From Pedobacter sp. PF22-3 (GTDB lineage Bacteria; Bacteroidota; Bacteroidia; Sphingobacteriales; Sphingobacteriaceae): DNA of 64,000 nucleotides. How positions within the stretch are numbered: position 1 is the stretch's first letter; each line of letters begins with the position of its first letter. The translations under genes were made by a program, and so were the position numbers. Below, one piece after another: positions 9,443 through 18,086 of this stretch. Below the pieces are notes generated by a model. The model was not told where the DNA came from. It saw nothing but the letters and a program-made list of their open reading frames with translations, and made no database searches. The DNA lies in the NCBI RefSeq assembly GCF_026239555.1, contig NZ_JAPIVP010000001.1, positions 124,001 through 188,000 on the forward strand, in the 5' to 3' direction.

Positions 9443-10981
9443 ATGATGAAAACTAAATTAAAATATTTTCTTTTGTTTGCCCTTGTTGTAGCGATTTACA
9501 CAAGTTGCAAACGGGATGACGACTATCGCTATAAATTTTCGGAAAGTGGCTTCATTTCCAACTTCGATTTGAGAAGATACTATAAAGGAGGAGAGCTTGC
9601 ACTCAATCCGGAGGCTATCGGCGGTGCCACAAGCATCAGGGGAGTAGTAGTGTCAGACTTTAGATCGGGCAATTCGATACCCGGATTAATAGCTTTACAG
9701 AACAGCCGGATTAACGGTACCGCAGATTCGCTCAGGGGAATCTCTTTCAATATCGGAACTGCCGCTTCAAATTATGTGCCCGGCGATTCGTTGCACATCA
9801 AGCTTAATGGCGGTGTATTAAAAAGGGTTGACGGAATTTTACAGATTACCGGTTTAACAGATTTATCCATAACCAAAGTTGCGTCCGGAAGAATAATCAA
9901 ATTGCAGGCCGCCAATACCAATACCATTTTAACCAATCCAGACCGTTACGAAAGCACATTGGTGGCCATCAACAACGCGGTATACGATCCAGAACCTGCT
10001 GCTGGCAGTGTGTATGCCGGAGATAAGATCCTGAACGACGGTTTCGGTTTGGCCACCCTGCGTACCAGCGCCAATGCCACTTTTAGCAACACGGCTATAC
10101 AACCATCAGGTAATTTTACCGGAATTGTATATGTTACCGGTAGCGGAAATACAAAAAAGATTGAATATAGGATGCGGGCAGCAGATGACTTTTTCTATGT
10201 TCCGATGCCCAAACTGTCTCCTGCAATTATCTCGGGGTTCCTTGTCGATCCCAATAGTACTGACGGAAATTACGAATACATTCAGTTTTTGGCCACAAGA
10301 GATATCAATTTTGCAGCCACACCTTTTTCGGTTTACACTAACAACAATGCAGGTGCAACTTCTTTTCCTACATTAGGCTGGAATACCGGTGCACTCAGAA
10401 CCTATAAATTCAACCTTACTTCCGGATCAGTGAAAAGAGGCGAGTTCTTCTATGTAGGAGGTGCCGGTGGGCGCATTAATGGTTCTGCTTCTACAGTTAT
10501 AGCCGCATCGAAATGGATATCGCCTGTAGATTATACCAAAGTACCTGGCGCAAACGGCGTGGGTGATGTAACCGGTAACCTCTTGGCCAACAGCGGAAAC
10601 GTTGCCGGTATCGCCATATTTGAAGGCACAAACGTTACACCGAACACCATACCTTTGGATGTAATTTTTTATGGTGGTGCTGGTGGAAGTTTTTATACTG
10701 CAGGGCCTCCAGAGTATGGACTAAGGGTTACCATTACCGACAAATTTGCGACATACGCAGGAAAAATCCCACAGGAATATTATGGAAAAGGAACAAATGA
10801 TATTTCCAAACGTTTTGCGGGTTTTCCAACAGCTACAAGTTTTGCAAAGCTCGGCGGTATTTATAAAGCAACCAAAGGCGGATGGGATGCGGTAAGAACC
10901 ATGACTAGTGTACAGTTAACCAATACTTCGGTACTCGGCGATATTGAAACAGGAGGTGTAACCACCCTGATCGATAAATAG
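9443..10981 (+). CDS. DUF5689-domain lipoprotein
   Basis: 512 aa from ATG 9443; an ATG at 9446 is equally good. A GTG at 9416 lies inside susD and is less likely. Lipobox YTSC puts the lipid on Cys22. The N-terminal domain (about 35-250) with GGATSIRGVVVSDFRSGNSI and a small-barrel pattern matches DUF5689, an OB-like module found beside SusCD pairs. The rest is Gly/Asn-rich beta sequence without catalytic motifs I recognise. Its place directly after susD and before a phosphoesterase suggests a surface binding subunit of the same uptake system. Function is unproven. Confidence 0.82.
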   Translation: MMKTKLKYFLLFALVVAIYTSCKRDDDYRYKFSESGFISNFDLRRYYKGGELALNPEAIGGATSIRGVVVSDFRSGNSIPGLIALQNSRINGTADSLRGISFNIGTAASNYVPGDSLHIKLNGGVLKRVDGILQITGLTDLSITKVASGRIIKLQAANTNTILTNPDRYESTLVAINNAVYDPEPAAGSVYAGDKILNDGFGLATLRTSANATFSNTAIQPSGNFTGIVYVTGSGNTKKIEYRMRAADDFFYVPMPKLSPAIISGFLVDPNSTDGNYEYIQFLATRDINFAATPFSVYTNNNAGATSFPTLGWNTGALRTYKFNLTSGSVKRGEFFYVGGAGGRINGSASTVIAASKWISPVDYTKVPGANGVGDVTGNLLANSGNVAGIAIFEGTNVTPNTIPLDVIFYGGAGGSFYTAGPPEYGLRVTITDKFATYAGKIPQEYYGKGTNDISKRFAGFPTATSFAKLGGIYKATKGGWDAVRTMTSVQLTNTSVLGDIETGGVTTLIDK

Positions 10982-10990
10982 AACAGCTAC

Positions 10991-11018
10991 ATGAAGGCCG
11001 GTTAAAACCGGTCTTCAT
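10991..11018. terminator. hairpin between DUF5689 gene and phosphoesterase gene
   Basis: ATGAAGGCCGGTT (10991-11003) pairs with AACCGGTCTTCAT (11006-11018), 13 pairs with one G-U, just after the DUF5689 stop. No T-run follows, so it may be an attenuating or RNA-processing hairpin between operon segments. Confidence 0.4.
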
Positions 11019-11064
11019 GATTCGACACGTAATTAAACACAATGATTGACTCCCAATTAAAATC

Positions 11065-12474
11065 ATGAACAGAAGATCTTTTATACAAAAATCAACTTTA
11101 TTAACCTCTACCTTATTTATTAGCTTAAAATCCTTTCCTTCATCCTTATTTTCTATTGATGGACTGGTAAGCGGTACCGTAACCAGCAAAGGCAAAGCCG
11201 TGGCTGGTGCTGTCATTTCTGATGGCTACAGCGTAGTACAGACTGATAAAAATGGGAATTATGAGATTAAACTCAACGAAATGGCCCGTTTTGTTTGGAT
11301 CAGTACACCTTCTGGTTATGAGTTCAAAACTGAAAGCAGCATTGCGCGCCACTATCATAAACCGGATACAGCAGGTAAACTGAACTTCGACCTTAAACCA
11401 TTAAAACAGAACGACAATAAACATAACTTTATCATTTGGGCCGACCCGCAGGTGAAGAATAAAAAAGATGTTCAACAGATGATGAAAACTTCAGTGCCAG
11501 ATACGCGTGAGGTAATAAAAGGAATGGGCAAAACACCTGTTCATGGCATTGGTGTGGGTGATCTGGTATGGGATAACTTAGCACTTTTTCCAGCTTATGA
11601 CGAAGCTATTGCGCAAATCGGAATTCCTTTTTTCCAATGCCTTGGCAACCACGATATGGACTACCGCATGGGTGGCGATGATACCTCTGATCGTACTTTT
11701 CAGGCACATTATGGGCCAACATATTATTCTTTCAACAGGGGTAAGGCACATTATGTAATTTTAGATGATGTACGTTACCTGGGTGTAGAGCGTACTTATG
11801 ACGGATACATTACGCCAACACAGTTAGAATGGCTGGCCAAAGATTTACAGCTGGTACCAAAAGATGCCCTGCTAATCATTTGCCTGCATATTCCTGTACA
11901 TAATTCCGTAAAAAACAATGATGATTTCTACGCTGTTTTGAAAGATTTCAAAAACGTGCATATTATGTCTGGCCATACCCATTTTAATAAAAACGTGATT
12001 AAAAATGGCATTTATGAGCATAACCATGGTACAGTATGTGGTGGTTGGTGGACAGGTCCCATTTGCGGCGACGGAACCCCGCGCGGTTATGGCGTTTACG
12101 AGGTAAATGGAACAGATTTAAAGTGGTATTATAAATCAACTGGCGAAGACCGGAAAAAACAGTTGAGCATTTATGTAGATACCCTAACCAATCAGAAAAG
12201 ATTGATCGCCAATGTTTGGAATTATGATCCAAAATGGAAAGTAGAATATTTTTTAGATGGTAAAGCGATGGGCACTTTGGCTATCCAAGATGGATTTGAT
12301 CCTTTAGCAGTAAAATTGTACAAAGGCGATAAATTGCCAAACCCCAGGTCATTTGTTGAACCTGAATCTACAGATCACTTATTTTTGGCACACTTTGAAC
12401 CTTCAGTTAAAAAAGTAAAAGTTGTAGCCACTGATCGTTTCGGAGAAAAATTTGAAGCGGAAATGAATACGTAA
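11065..12474 (+). CDS. calcineurin-like phosphoesterase with N- and C-terminal accessory domains, Tat-type signal
   Basis: 469 aa. The N-terminus MNRRSFIQKS followed by a hydrophobic stretch is a twin-arginine signal, implying export folded with its metals. Residues about 30-105 are a beta-sandwich 'MetallophosN' domain (SGTVTSKGKAVAGAVISDG). The catalytic core shows ADPQ (in place of DxH), GVGDLVWD, GNHDMD, CLHIPVH and SGHTHFN, the dinuclear-metal signatures. A C-terminal 'MetallophosC' domain spans about 345-465. It should hydrolyse phosphomono- or diesters in the periplasm or at the surface. The substrate is not readable, but a GDPD and a GDSL hydrolase follow. The first metal motif has Gln at the usual His position, as in other members of this three-domain group as far as I recall. 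Confidence 0.9.
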   Translation: MNRRSFIQKSTLLTSTLFISLKSFPSSLFSIDGLVSGTVTSKGKAVAGAVISDGYSVVQTDKNGNYEIKLNEMARFVWISTPSGYEFKTESSIARHYHKPDTAGKLNFDLKPLKQNDNKHNFIIWADPQVKNKKDVQQMMKTSVPDTREVIKGMGKTPVHGIGVGDLVWDNLALFPAYDEAIAQIGIPFFQCLGNHDMDYRMGGDDTSDRTFQAHYGPTYYSFNRGKAHYVILDDVRYLGVERTYDGYITPTQLEWLAKDLQLVPKDALLIICLHIPVHNSVKNNDDFYAVLKDFKNVHIMSGHTHFNKNVIKNGIYEHNHGTVCGGWWTGPICGDGTPRGYGVYEVNGTDLKWYYKSTGEDRKKQLSIYVDTLTNQKRLIANVWNYDPKWKVEYFLDGKAMGTLAIQDGFDPLAVKLYKGDKLPNPRSFVEPESTDHLFLAHFEPSVKKVKVVATDRFGEKFEAEMNT

Positions 12475-12564
12475 CATGCTGTTACAGAATGTAATTACAA
12501 AATTTACTATCTGCTGTTGGATGTGACTATCCGACGGTGAGCGAAATGAGACAAATACTTTTAA

Positions 12565-12588
12565 ACGTCAGGTGGTAACACCTGACGT
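12565..12588. terminator. perfect 10-bp hairpin ahead of the GDPD gene
   Basis: ACGTCAGGTG (12565-12574), loop GTAA, CACCTGACGT (12579-12588). A degenerate copy, GGTGACAACACCCGACA, follows at about 12599-12615, so the motif looks like a small intergenic repeat unit. There is no T-run; terminator or repeat element are both possible. Confidence 0.4.
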
Positions 12589-12655
12589 CACAAAGTAAGG
12601 TGACAACACCCGACATTATGATTTCTAAAGACTTTTATAAAATCCCTATTTTGAT

Positions 12656-13555
12656 ATGAAATTTAAAAAAACAGCAGTGATTATTCTTTTGGCTTCATTT
12701 GCGATAAAATCGCAAAGTCAGGAAGTTAAATTCCCTGCGTTTAGTGCAGAAGCACACCGTGGCGGACGTGGTTTAATGCCTGAGAATAGTATTGAGGCCA
12801 TGTTAAATACCATAAAAATTGATGGCATCACCACTTTGGAAATGGATACACATATTTCAAAAGATGGTAAAGTAGTCGTAACCCATGATGATTACCTGAG
12901 TCCAGCTTTTATGCTTACACCTGATGGAAAGGATATTCCCTTAACTGATGCTAAGAAATATCCGATTTTCGGAATGGATTATGCTGAAATTAAACAATTT
13001 GATTTAGGAACAAAATATTATGATCTTTTTCCTCAGCAAGTAAAAGTAAAAACGCATTTACCTTTACTTGCTGATTTGATCGATGCCGTACAGCGCGATA
13101 TAAAAAAAAATAAACGTAAGCAGTTTTTCTATAACATCGAAACTAAATGCAGCGAAAGCGGTGACGGGATTACCAATCCTAAACCTGAAAAATTTGTTAA
13201 ACTCTTGATGGATGTAATTTTGAAGAAAAGGGTTGCAGATTTTGTGGTGATCCAATCTTTCGATAAAAGGACTATCCAGATTATCCATGAGAAATACCCC
13301 GAAATGAAAACTTCTTTTTTGGTGGCCAATAAAAAAACATACGAAGAGAATATGGCTGATCTGGGTTTTAAGCCATTTATTTTGAGCCCGGTTTGGCAAA
13401 TGGTTAATGAAGAACTGGTTAAAAAGGCACATGCCGATGGTGTAAAGGTTATTCCATGGACAGCTAATACCTTAGCCGACATTCAAAAACTAAAAACTTT
13501 AAATGTAGATGGGATTATTTCCGATTATCCTGATATTTTAGTTCAGGCAAAATAG
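12656..13555 (+). CDS. glycerophosphodiester phosphodiesterase
   Basis: 299 aa with a signal peptide (about 1-21, ending SQSQ). GDPD barrel motifs are AHRGGRGLMPENS with His34-Arg35 and Glu43, LEMDTHISKDG (Glu62, Asp64), and VVTHDDY with the second catalytic His77. VKVIPWTANTLADIQKL and DGIISDYPD close the barrel as in UgpQ/GlpQ enzymes. The family splits glycerophosphodiesters into glycerol-3-phosphate and an alcohol using Ca or Mg. Export to the periplasm and position after the phosphoesterase suggest it acts on deacylated phospholipid headgroups scavenged from outside. A GDSL hydrolase gene follows 25 bp later. Confidence 0.93.
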   Translation: MKFKKTAVIILLASFAIKSQSQEVKFPAFSAEAHRGGRGLMPENSIEAMLNTIKIDGITTLEMDTHISKDGKVVVTHDDYLSPAFMLTPDGKDIPLTDAKKYPIFGMDYAEIKQFDLGTKYYDLFPQQVKVKTHLPLLADLIDAVQRDIKKNKRKQFFYNIETKCSESGDGITNPKPEKFVKLLMDVILKKRVADFVVIQSFDKRTIQIIHEKYPEMKTSFLVANKKTYEENMADLGFKPFILSPVWQMVNEELVKKAHADGVKVIPWTANTLADIQKLKTLNVDGIISDYPDILVQAK

Positions 13556-13580
13556 TATTTAGACTTTATAGAAACACAAC

Positions 13581-14276
13581 ATGAAAGCACTTTTAAATAG
13601 ATTACTAATCACCAATATTTTATTTATTTTTATTTTCACAGCAGCTTCTGCCCAGGTGGTTAAATGGGACAGTACCTATCGTCCGGGAAAATATATTGAG
13701 TTGGTGGCTAAATTTAAAGCGGATACAAAATCAAAAAAAGACATTATTTTTTTAGGCAACAGCATAACTGCCGGAGGAGACTGGGCTAAACTTTTAGATC
13801 TTCCACAGGCAAAAAACAGGGGAATTTCTGGCGATATTACTTTTGGTGTGTTGGAGCGTTTGCAAGATGTGATTGATGGTAAGCCAGCAAAAATTTTTAT
13901 TTTAATCGGTATTAACGACATATCCAGGAACATTCCGGATAGTGTGATCTTAAGGAATTATAAAACCATGATTGCCAGAATCAGAAAAGGATCGAAGAAA
14001 ACAAAAATTTACTTTAATACACTTTTGCCTGTTAATACGGCTTTCGAAAAGTTCAAAAAACATTATGGTAAAGATGAGCACATTCTTTGGTTGAATAATG
14101 AAATCAGAAAATTTGAAGCTAAAAATGTAACCGTGATCGATTTATACCCAAATTTTACCGATGAGGACAAACATTTAAAAGCAGAGCTTACTAAAGATGG
14201 TTTACATCTTCTTCCGGCCGGATACCAGATTTGGGCTGATTTTCTTAAAAAAAGCGGATATTTAACAGAACGTTAA
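13581..14276 (+). CDS. secreted SGNH/GDSL-type hydrolase
   Basis: 231 aa with a signal peptide (about 1-24, ending ASAQ). SGNH blocks are visible: FLGNSITAGGDW with nucleophile Ser61, GISGDITFGVLERL with the oxyanion Gly, IGINDIS with Asn112, and KDGLHLLPAGY with Asp206 and His209. The family contains lipases, lysophospholipases and acetylesterases. It is 25 bp after the GDPD gene and probably cotranscribed. A deacylase that feeds glycerophosphodiesters to the GDPD would make biochemical sense, but that is inference. Sialate or sugar O-acetylesterase activity is an alternative. Confidence 0.88.
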   Translation: MKALLNRLLITNILFIFIFTAASAQVVKWDSTYRPGKYIELVAKFKADTKSKKDIIFLGNSITAGGDWAKLLDLPQAKNRGISGDITFGVLERLQDVIDGKPAKIFILIGINDISRNIPDSVILRNYKTMIARIRKGSKKTKIYFNTLLPVNTAFEKFKKHYGKDEHILWLNNEIRKFEAKNVTVIDLYPNFTDEDKHLKAELTKDGLHLLPAGYQIWADFLKKSGYLTER

Positions 14277-14283
14277 TTTAGAT

Positions 14284-14306
14284 TTCTCAGGTTTTAAACC
14301 TGAGAA
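14284..14306 (+). terminator. intrinsic terminator after GDSL hydrolase gene
   Basis: TTCTCAGGTTT pairs with AAACCTGAGAA around one central T, followed by GTCTTTTAATTTTTT. It lies between converging GDSL and bioD genes and closes the phosphate-ester locus. Confidence 0.75.
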
Positions 14307-14327
14307 GTCTTTTAATTTTTTGCGTTT

Positions 14328-14936
14328 TTAAAGCGAAATATACTCGCCAGCAATTGTTACCTGATCCTTATCAAGATGGCTTAATTGAGGTACATGGCCC
14401 AATGTTTTTACCTTGCTGTACTGCTGGATATATCTTTCGGTCTCCGTATTTTCATCGCCGTTAAAAATGATACCCTTAATCGGGATTTGGTACTGTTTAA
14501 GCAGGTTGACCGATAACAGTGTATGGTTAATACTGCCCAGATAATTTTGTGAAACTAATATCACTTCTACTTCCAGTTTCTTGATCAGGTCTACAATTAG
14601 TTCGTTTTCGTTTAAGGGTACCATCAAACCGCCAGCGCCTTCAATAATTAAGTTATTATCAGTTAAGGGAATCTGGATTTTATCCAGATCAATGTCAACA
14701 CCATCTAAACTGGCCGATAAATGCGGCGATAAGGGTTTTGTTAACCTATAACTTTCCGGATGAATAACGGTTTGTGTGTTACCAATTAAATTACCTATTG
14801 TGATACTATCGCTGGTATCTAAATCTCCTGATTGGATCGGTTTCCAATAATCGGCCTTTAACTTTTCGGTTAAAATAGCGCTCACCAATGTTTTTCCGAT
14901 ACCTGTTCCTATGCCTGTTATAAAATATTTATCCAT
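14328..14936 (-). CDS. bioD: ATP-dependent dethiobiotin synthetase
   Basis: 202 aa, close to the usual ~220. The N-terminal P-loop FITGIGTGIGKT (residues 5-16, Lys15) carries the extended Gly-rich loop characteristic of BioD. Also present are KPIQSGD (about 32-38) for the carbamate site and EGAGGLMVPL (about 99-108). It closes the ureido ring of dethiobiotin from 7,8-diaminopelargonate, CO2 and ATP in the cytoplasm. The ATG overlaps the bioF stop by one base (TAATG), implying translational coupling. bioA and bioB are not in the window. Confidence 0.93.
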   Translation of the reverse strand: MDKYFITGIGTGIGKTLVSAILTEKLKADYWKPIQSGDLDTSDSITIGNLIGNTQTVIHPESYRLTKPLSPHLSASLDGVDIDLDKIQIPLTDNNLIIEGAGGLMVPLNENELIVDLIKKLEVEVILVSQNYLGSINHTLLSVNLLKQYQIPIKGIIFNGDENTETERYIQQYSKVKTLGHVPQLSHLDKDQVTIAGEYISL

Positions 14937-16057
14937 TAATTTAATTCTTTAAGGTGATTAACCAATGAGACCATTTCTTCGCTGGTATTAAAAGTGTGAA
15001 GGCAGATTCTGAGCCTTTCTTTGCCTAGTGCTACTGTTGGGCTTAATATTGCCCGTACATCAAAACCTTTGCTTTGCAAGTTGGCAGCAGCCTGTTTGGT
15101 TGCTTCGTTTGATGAAAACAAAATACCCTGGATGGTACTTTCACTGTCAAGCGCCTTGATCTGATATTTTTTTAATGCTTTTCTGAATAATGCAATTTTT
15201 TGATGGATGAGCTGCTGGTCAACTTGATATAAGTATTGATATGCACAATTAACTGCAACAATATTATGAATCGGGGCCGCAGTGGTATAAATGAATGATC
15301 TGGCAAAATTAATAAGATAATGGCGCAGATTTCTACTGCCCAAAACAATAGCTCCATGCATGCCCAAGGCTTTTCCAAAAGTTACAATGCGTGCAAATAC
15401 CCGATCATTTAAGTTAAGTTGATTGATTAATCCTCGTCCGTTTTCACCAAAAATGCCTGTAGCATGGGCTTCATCCACAATCAAATTGGCAGAATAACGC
15501 TCGCAAAGATCAGATACCGTTAATAAAGGTGCTATATCTCCATCCATTGAATAAACGCTTTCTACCACCACAAATATGTTCCCTTTGGCGAGTTTAAGCT
15601 TATCCTCCAGATCGTTTATATCGTTATGGTGAAATTTAAAACGCGTAGCATGGCTTAATCTACAGCCATCTATAATACTCGCATGAATCAACTCATCAGT
15701 AATAATGGTGTCGCCACGTTGCGGCACGCTAGATAAGAGCCCAACATTGGCATCATAACCTGAGTTAAAGATTAATCCACTTTCAGCCATATGAAAATCG
15801 GCAATAAACTGTTCAGTTTCTTCTGTAAAATGTGTATTTCCGCTTAATAGCCTCGAACCACCAGCGCCATTCAGATAATCGGGCATTGACGCCAGGGTAG
15901 CGTCAATCAAATGCTTTAATTCACCAGATCTCGCAAAACCTAAATAATCATTAGAACAAAAATCAACAGGAGGGGTGTTTGTGGATAAATTCCTGATCGA
16001 AAGCTTATCTTTCCGTTCCTGAAGCTTACTGCCAATAAACTGTTCAATTTTACACAT
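14936..16057 (-). CDS. bioF: 8-amino-7-oxononanoate synthase
   Basis: 373 aa, an alpha-oxoamine synthase of fold-type I PLP enzymes. Motifs are FCSNDYLGFA (33-42), GAGGSRLLSGN (64-74), VDEAHATG (194-201, Asp binding the PLP ring) and TFGKALG with Schiff-base Lys229. It condenses pimeloyl-thioester with alanine to begin the biotin ring pathway. A glycine C-acetyltransferase or serine palmitoyltransferase shares these motifs, but direct coupling to bioD makes BioF the safe call. Confidence 0.93.
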   Translation of the reverse strand: MCKIEQFIGSKLQERKDKLSIRNLSTNTPPVDFCSNDYLGFARSGELKHLIDATLASMPDYLNGAGGSRLLSGNTHFTEETEQFIADFHMAESGLIFNSGYDANVGLLSSVPQRGDTIITDELIHASIIDGCRLSHATRFKFHHNDINDLEDKLKLAKGNIFVVVESVYSMDGDIAPLLTVSDLCERYSANLIVDEAHATGIFGENGRGLINQLNLNDRVFARIVTFGKALGMHGAIVLGSRNLRHYLINFARSFIYTTAAPIHNIVAVNCAYQYLYQVDQQLIHQKIALFRKALKKYQIKALDSESTIQGILFSSNEATKQAAANLQSKGFDVRAILSPTVALGKERLRICLHTFNTSEEMVSLVNHLKELN

Positions 16058-16130
16058 CGCTCAAAAGTAAAAAAAGCGTCCCGAATAATCGAAACGCTTT
16101 CAAAAATATAATTAATTACTGTTTTACTAT

Positions 16131-16583
16131 TTATCCTTGCGCAGGAGGATTAGACACTACCGGTGCTTTGTCTTTTCTACCGCTGTTACCCATACCTTTT
16201 CTCATTTTTTCACCTCTCTCTTTGGCTTCGGCACGGAAAGCGTCCATTTTAGTTTTTTGATCTGCAGTTAAAACAGCATCTATTTTAGCTTTTTGCTCAT
16301 CCATTGCTGCTTTCCGTTCTTTCATCTTGCCTTTCATATCGCCTTTATCAGCAGATCTCCAGGCTTCCATTTTCTTTGCATTTTCTAACTCAATGGCGTA
16401 AATCTTGCTTTTTTGATCAGTAGTTAAGCTAAGTTGTTTCTCCATTCTGGAAGTTACCTTTTCTGCTCTTTGCTCGGCAGTCATTTTAGGCATTGCCCTT
16501 CTTGCATGTTTTGTTGTGTCTTGAGCAAATGCAGCGGTTAAGCCCATTACTGCAATTGCTACTGTTAAAATCGCCTTTTTCAT
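16131..16583 (-). CDS. DUF4890-type periplasmic protein (Spy/CpxP-like)
   Basis: 150 aa with a clear signal peptide (1-20, ending AAFA). The mature part is highly charged and helical, built around MTAEQRAEKVTSRMEKQLSL and a second EQKAKIDAVLTADQKTKMDAF segment, the pattern of DUF4890 and LTXXQ-like periplasmic proteins. No catalytic residues are visible. A stress-related, chaperone-like role is known for Spy/CpxP but only guessed here. It lies 73 bp upstream-side of bioF on the same strand with no tight coupling. Confidence 0.8.
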   Translation of the reverse strand: MKKAILTVAIAVMGLTAAFAQDTTKHARRAMPKMTAEQRAEKVTSRMEKQLSLTTDQKSKIYAIELENAKKMEAWRSADKGDMKGKMKERKAAMDEQKAKIDAVLTADQKTKMDAFRAEAKERGEKMRKGMGNSGRKDKAPVVSNPPAQG

Positions 16584-16663
16584 GTTATGTGTTTTTTATG
16601 TGTTTGTTATATCAATAGATAGATAAAAACACAAACGGTTTAATCGGCACTTGTTAAAAAATG

Positions 16664-17440
16664 TTAATTTTTATTCAATTGGGAAATTGATTTCTGCATC
16701 TGCGCCATCATTTGCGTCAATGTTTCCATAGTTGGGTCTGGTGTAGGTTCAGGTAATGATGTCGATATATAGGCTTTAGCTTTCCAGATTTCGAGGATAT
16801 CGTCAGCAGCTATCGTATAAGCATCGTATACTTTATTATCTGATATCAATTTCAAATCTTTATTTTCCCTGAAACGATTGCCTGCTCTTTTATATACTAC
16901 ACCTTCATTTTTACTAATCACAATATAAGTTTCGCCAGTTTTTACTTCATTCCAGTTATCCATATACTCACCGATAATTACACTCCCTGGCTGAACTGGT
17001 AACATACTATCGCCCATGATTTCGAAAGCCCTGAAAGTGCCTTGTCTTAATGCAGCCAAAGGCAGTTGAAATTTAGGCAAATCGCTAATATATTGAGGAT
17101 CTGAGAAACCGTTCAAATAACCAGCACTGGCTTTAACCGGAACCAGTTCGATGTTTTCGCGATCGTTCTGATCAACAGAAATACTCAACACCCTTAGGTT
17201 AGATCCCTGGCTTTTTGGTTTGGGTTTCCAGCTGTCAGATATTTTTTCATTGATGAATTCATCAATGGTAAGATCAAAGTATTCGGCTATTTTTTTTAGT
17301 AAATCATATTTAGGTTCCGCACGGTCTTCCTCGTAAGCCCCGATAAGCGATCTCTTGATTTCCATAATATCAGCGAAATTCTGCTGTGTATGGCCTTTTT
17401 TCTTTCTGAGGTACTTTAAATTATTTGAAATATTTGACAT
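16664..17440 (-). CDS. XRE-family HTH repressor with S24/LexA-type self-cleavage domain
   Basis: 258 aa. HTH_3 domain at about 5-60 (LRKKKGHTQQNFADIMEIKR). The C-terminal peptidase-S24 domain shows a candidate Ala106-Gly107 cleavage site (VKASAGYL), nucleophile Ser145 (IMGDSMLPVQPGS) and Lys184 (VVYKR), all placed as in LexA/CI. A Gln-rich tail (230-258) follows. It is a DNA-binding regulator that could be inactivated by self-cleavage after DNA damage. It is divergent from a GIY-YIG-like gene, and two AGTTAGTAAT direct repeats lie between them. No prophage genes are near, so it is a stand-alone host regulator of a kind common in Sphingobacteriaceae. Confidence 0.9.
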   Translation of the reverse strand: MSNISNNLKYLRKKKGHTQQNFADIMEIKRSLIGAYEEDRAEPKYDLLKKIAEYFDLTIDEFINEKISDSWKPKPKSQGSNLRVLSISVDQNDRENIELVPVKASAGYLNGFSDPQYISDLPKFQLPLAALRQGTFRAFEIMGDSMLPVQPGSVIIGEYMDNWNEVKTGETYIVISKNEGVVYKRAGNRFRENKDLKLISDNKVYDAYTIAADDILEIWKAKAYISTSLPEPTPDPTMETLTQMMAQMQKSISQLNKN

Positions 17441-17478
17441 AAAAATAAATTTTAAAATAAATTTGGAATTGCTAAAAT

Positions 17479-17511
17479 AGTTAGTAATTTTATGCTCATA
17501 AAGTTAGTAAT
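17479..17511. promoter_or_regulatory. direct-repeat operator candidate for the S24 repressor
   Basis: AGTTAGTAAT occurs at 17479-17488 and 17502-17511, both followed by TTTA/ATTA, 23 bp apart (about two helical turns), between the diverging repressor and GIY-YIG-like genes. This spacing on one DNA face suits autoregulation. Confidence 0.45.
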
Positions 17512-17573
17512 ATTATTTTGATTTGCAAGAGTACATACTAAATAGTTTAGTTTTAAATTTTAAACATAAAATC

Positions 17574-17924
17574 ATGAAAAAGTTTGTTTATATCGTTACC
17601 GACAGAAATCGTACAAGTATGCACGTGGGCATGAGCTCAGATTTAATAAAGACCCTGGATTTCTACAAACAGATGCCAAACTTATTTTTTGATAATGGGC
17701 AGCAGTTAACCCGCCTGGTTTATTTTGAAGAATTTAAAACAGAAGCACAGGCTTTGGTGCGCTTTAAGTCAATTAGCCGGTTTACACGCATGCAGAAGGA
17801 ACGCCTGGTAAGATCGTGTAATCCAGATTGGATTGATTTAACTATAGGCCTTGATTTCGAAAATATTCTTTTACATCGGAATATCAATAATCAGGTTAAG
17901 CTATCATTTACAAGCCTGTCTTAG
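17574..17924 (+). CDS. GIY-YIG-fold protein, probably catalytically degenerate
   Basis: 116 aa from ATG 17574, chosen because the family begins at MKKFVYIVTDR; an upstream TTG at 17523 adds an unlikely 17 residues. VYIVTDRNRTSMHVGMSSDL resembles the GIY-YIG start (YIL...YVGMTxDL), and LVYFEEFKTEAQALVRFKSISRF matches the following helix with its conserved Glu position. The canonical GIY triad is replaced (VYI) and the first Tyr of YIG by His-Val-Gly, so nuclease activity is doubtful. It is divergent from the S24 repressor and may be under its control. Confidence 0.65.
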   Translation: MKKFVYIVTDRNRTSMHVGMSSDLIKTLDFYKQMPNLFFDNGQQLTRLVYFEEFKTEAQALVRFKSISRFTRMQKERLVRSCNPDWIDLTIGLDFENILLHRNINNQVKLSFTSLS

Positions 17925-17999
17925 TCAGTTTTAAGCTTTGATGTTTACAGATTGAATTTTATTAGAAATCATGATTTATAAATATGCGTTTAAAAAAAT

Positions 18000-18038
18000 G
18001 CTTGAATGAAAAGGATTTTTGAGCCTCATCATTCAAGC
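18000..18038 (-). terminator. terminator of the large peptidase/propeller gene
   Basis: GCTTGAATGA (18000-18009) and TCATTCAAGC (18029-18038) form a 10-bp perfect stem. Read on the minus strand it is followed by ATTTTTTTAAA, a good T-run, about 50 nt after the stop at 18087. Confidence 0.7.
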
Positions 18039-18086
18039 AGTAATTATATTTATGATCTATTTATTTAATCAGTCATGATTCAATTC

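Noticed and set aside
16664..17924. S24 repressor as a prophage marker
   Set aside because: No integrase, structural or replication phage genes nearby; stand-alone S24 regulators are normal in these bacteria.
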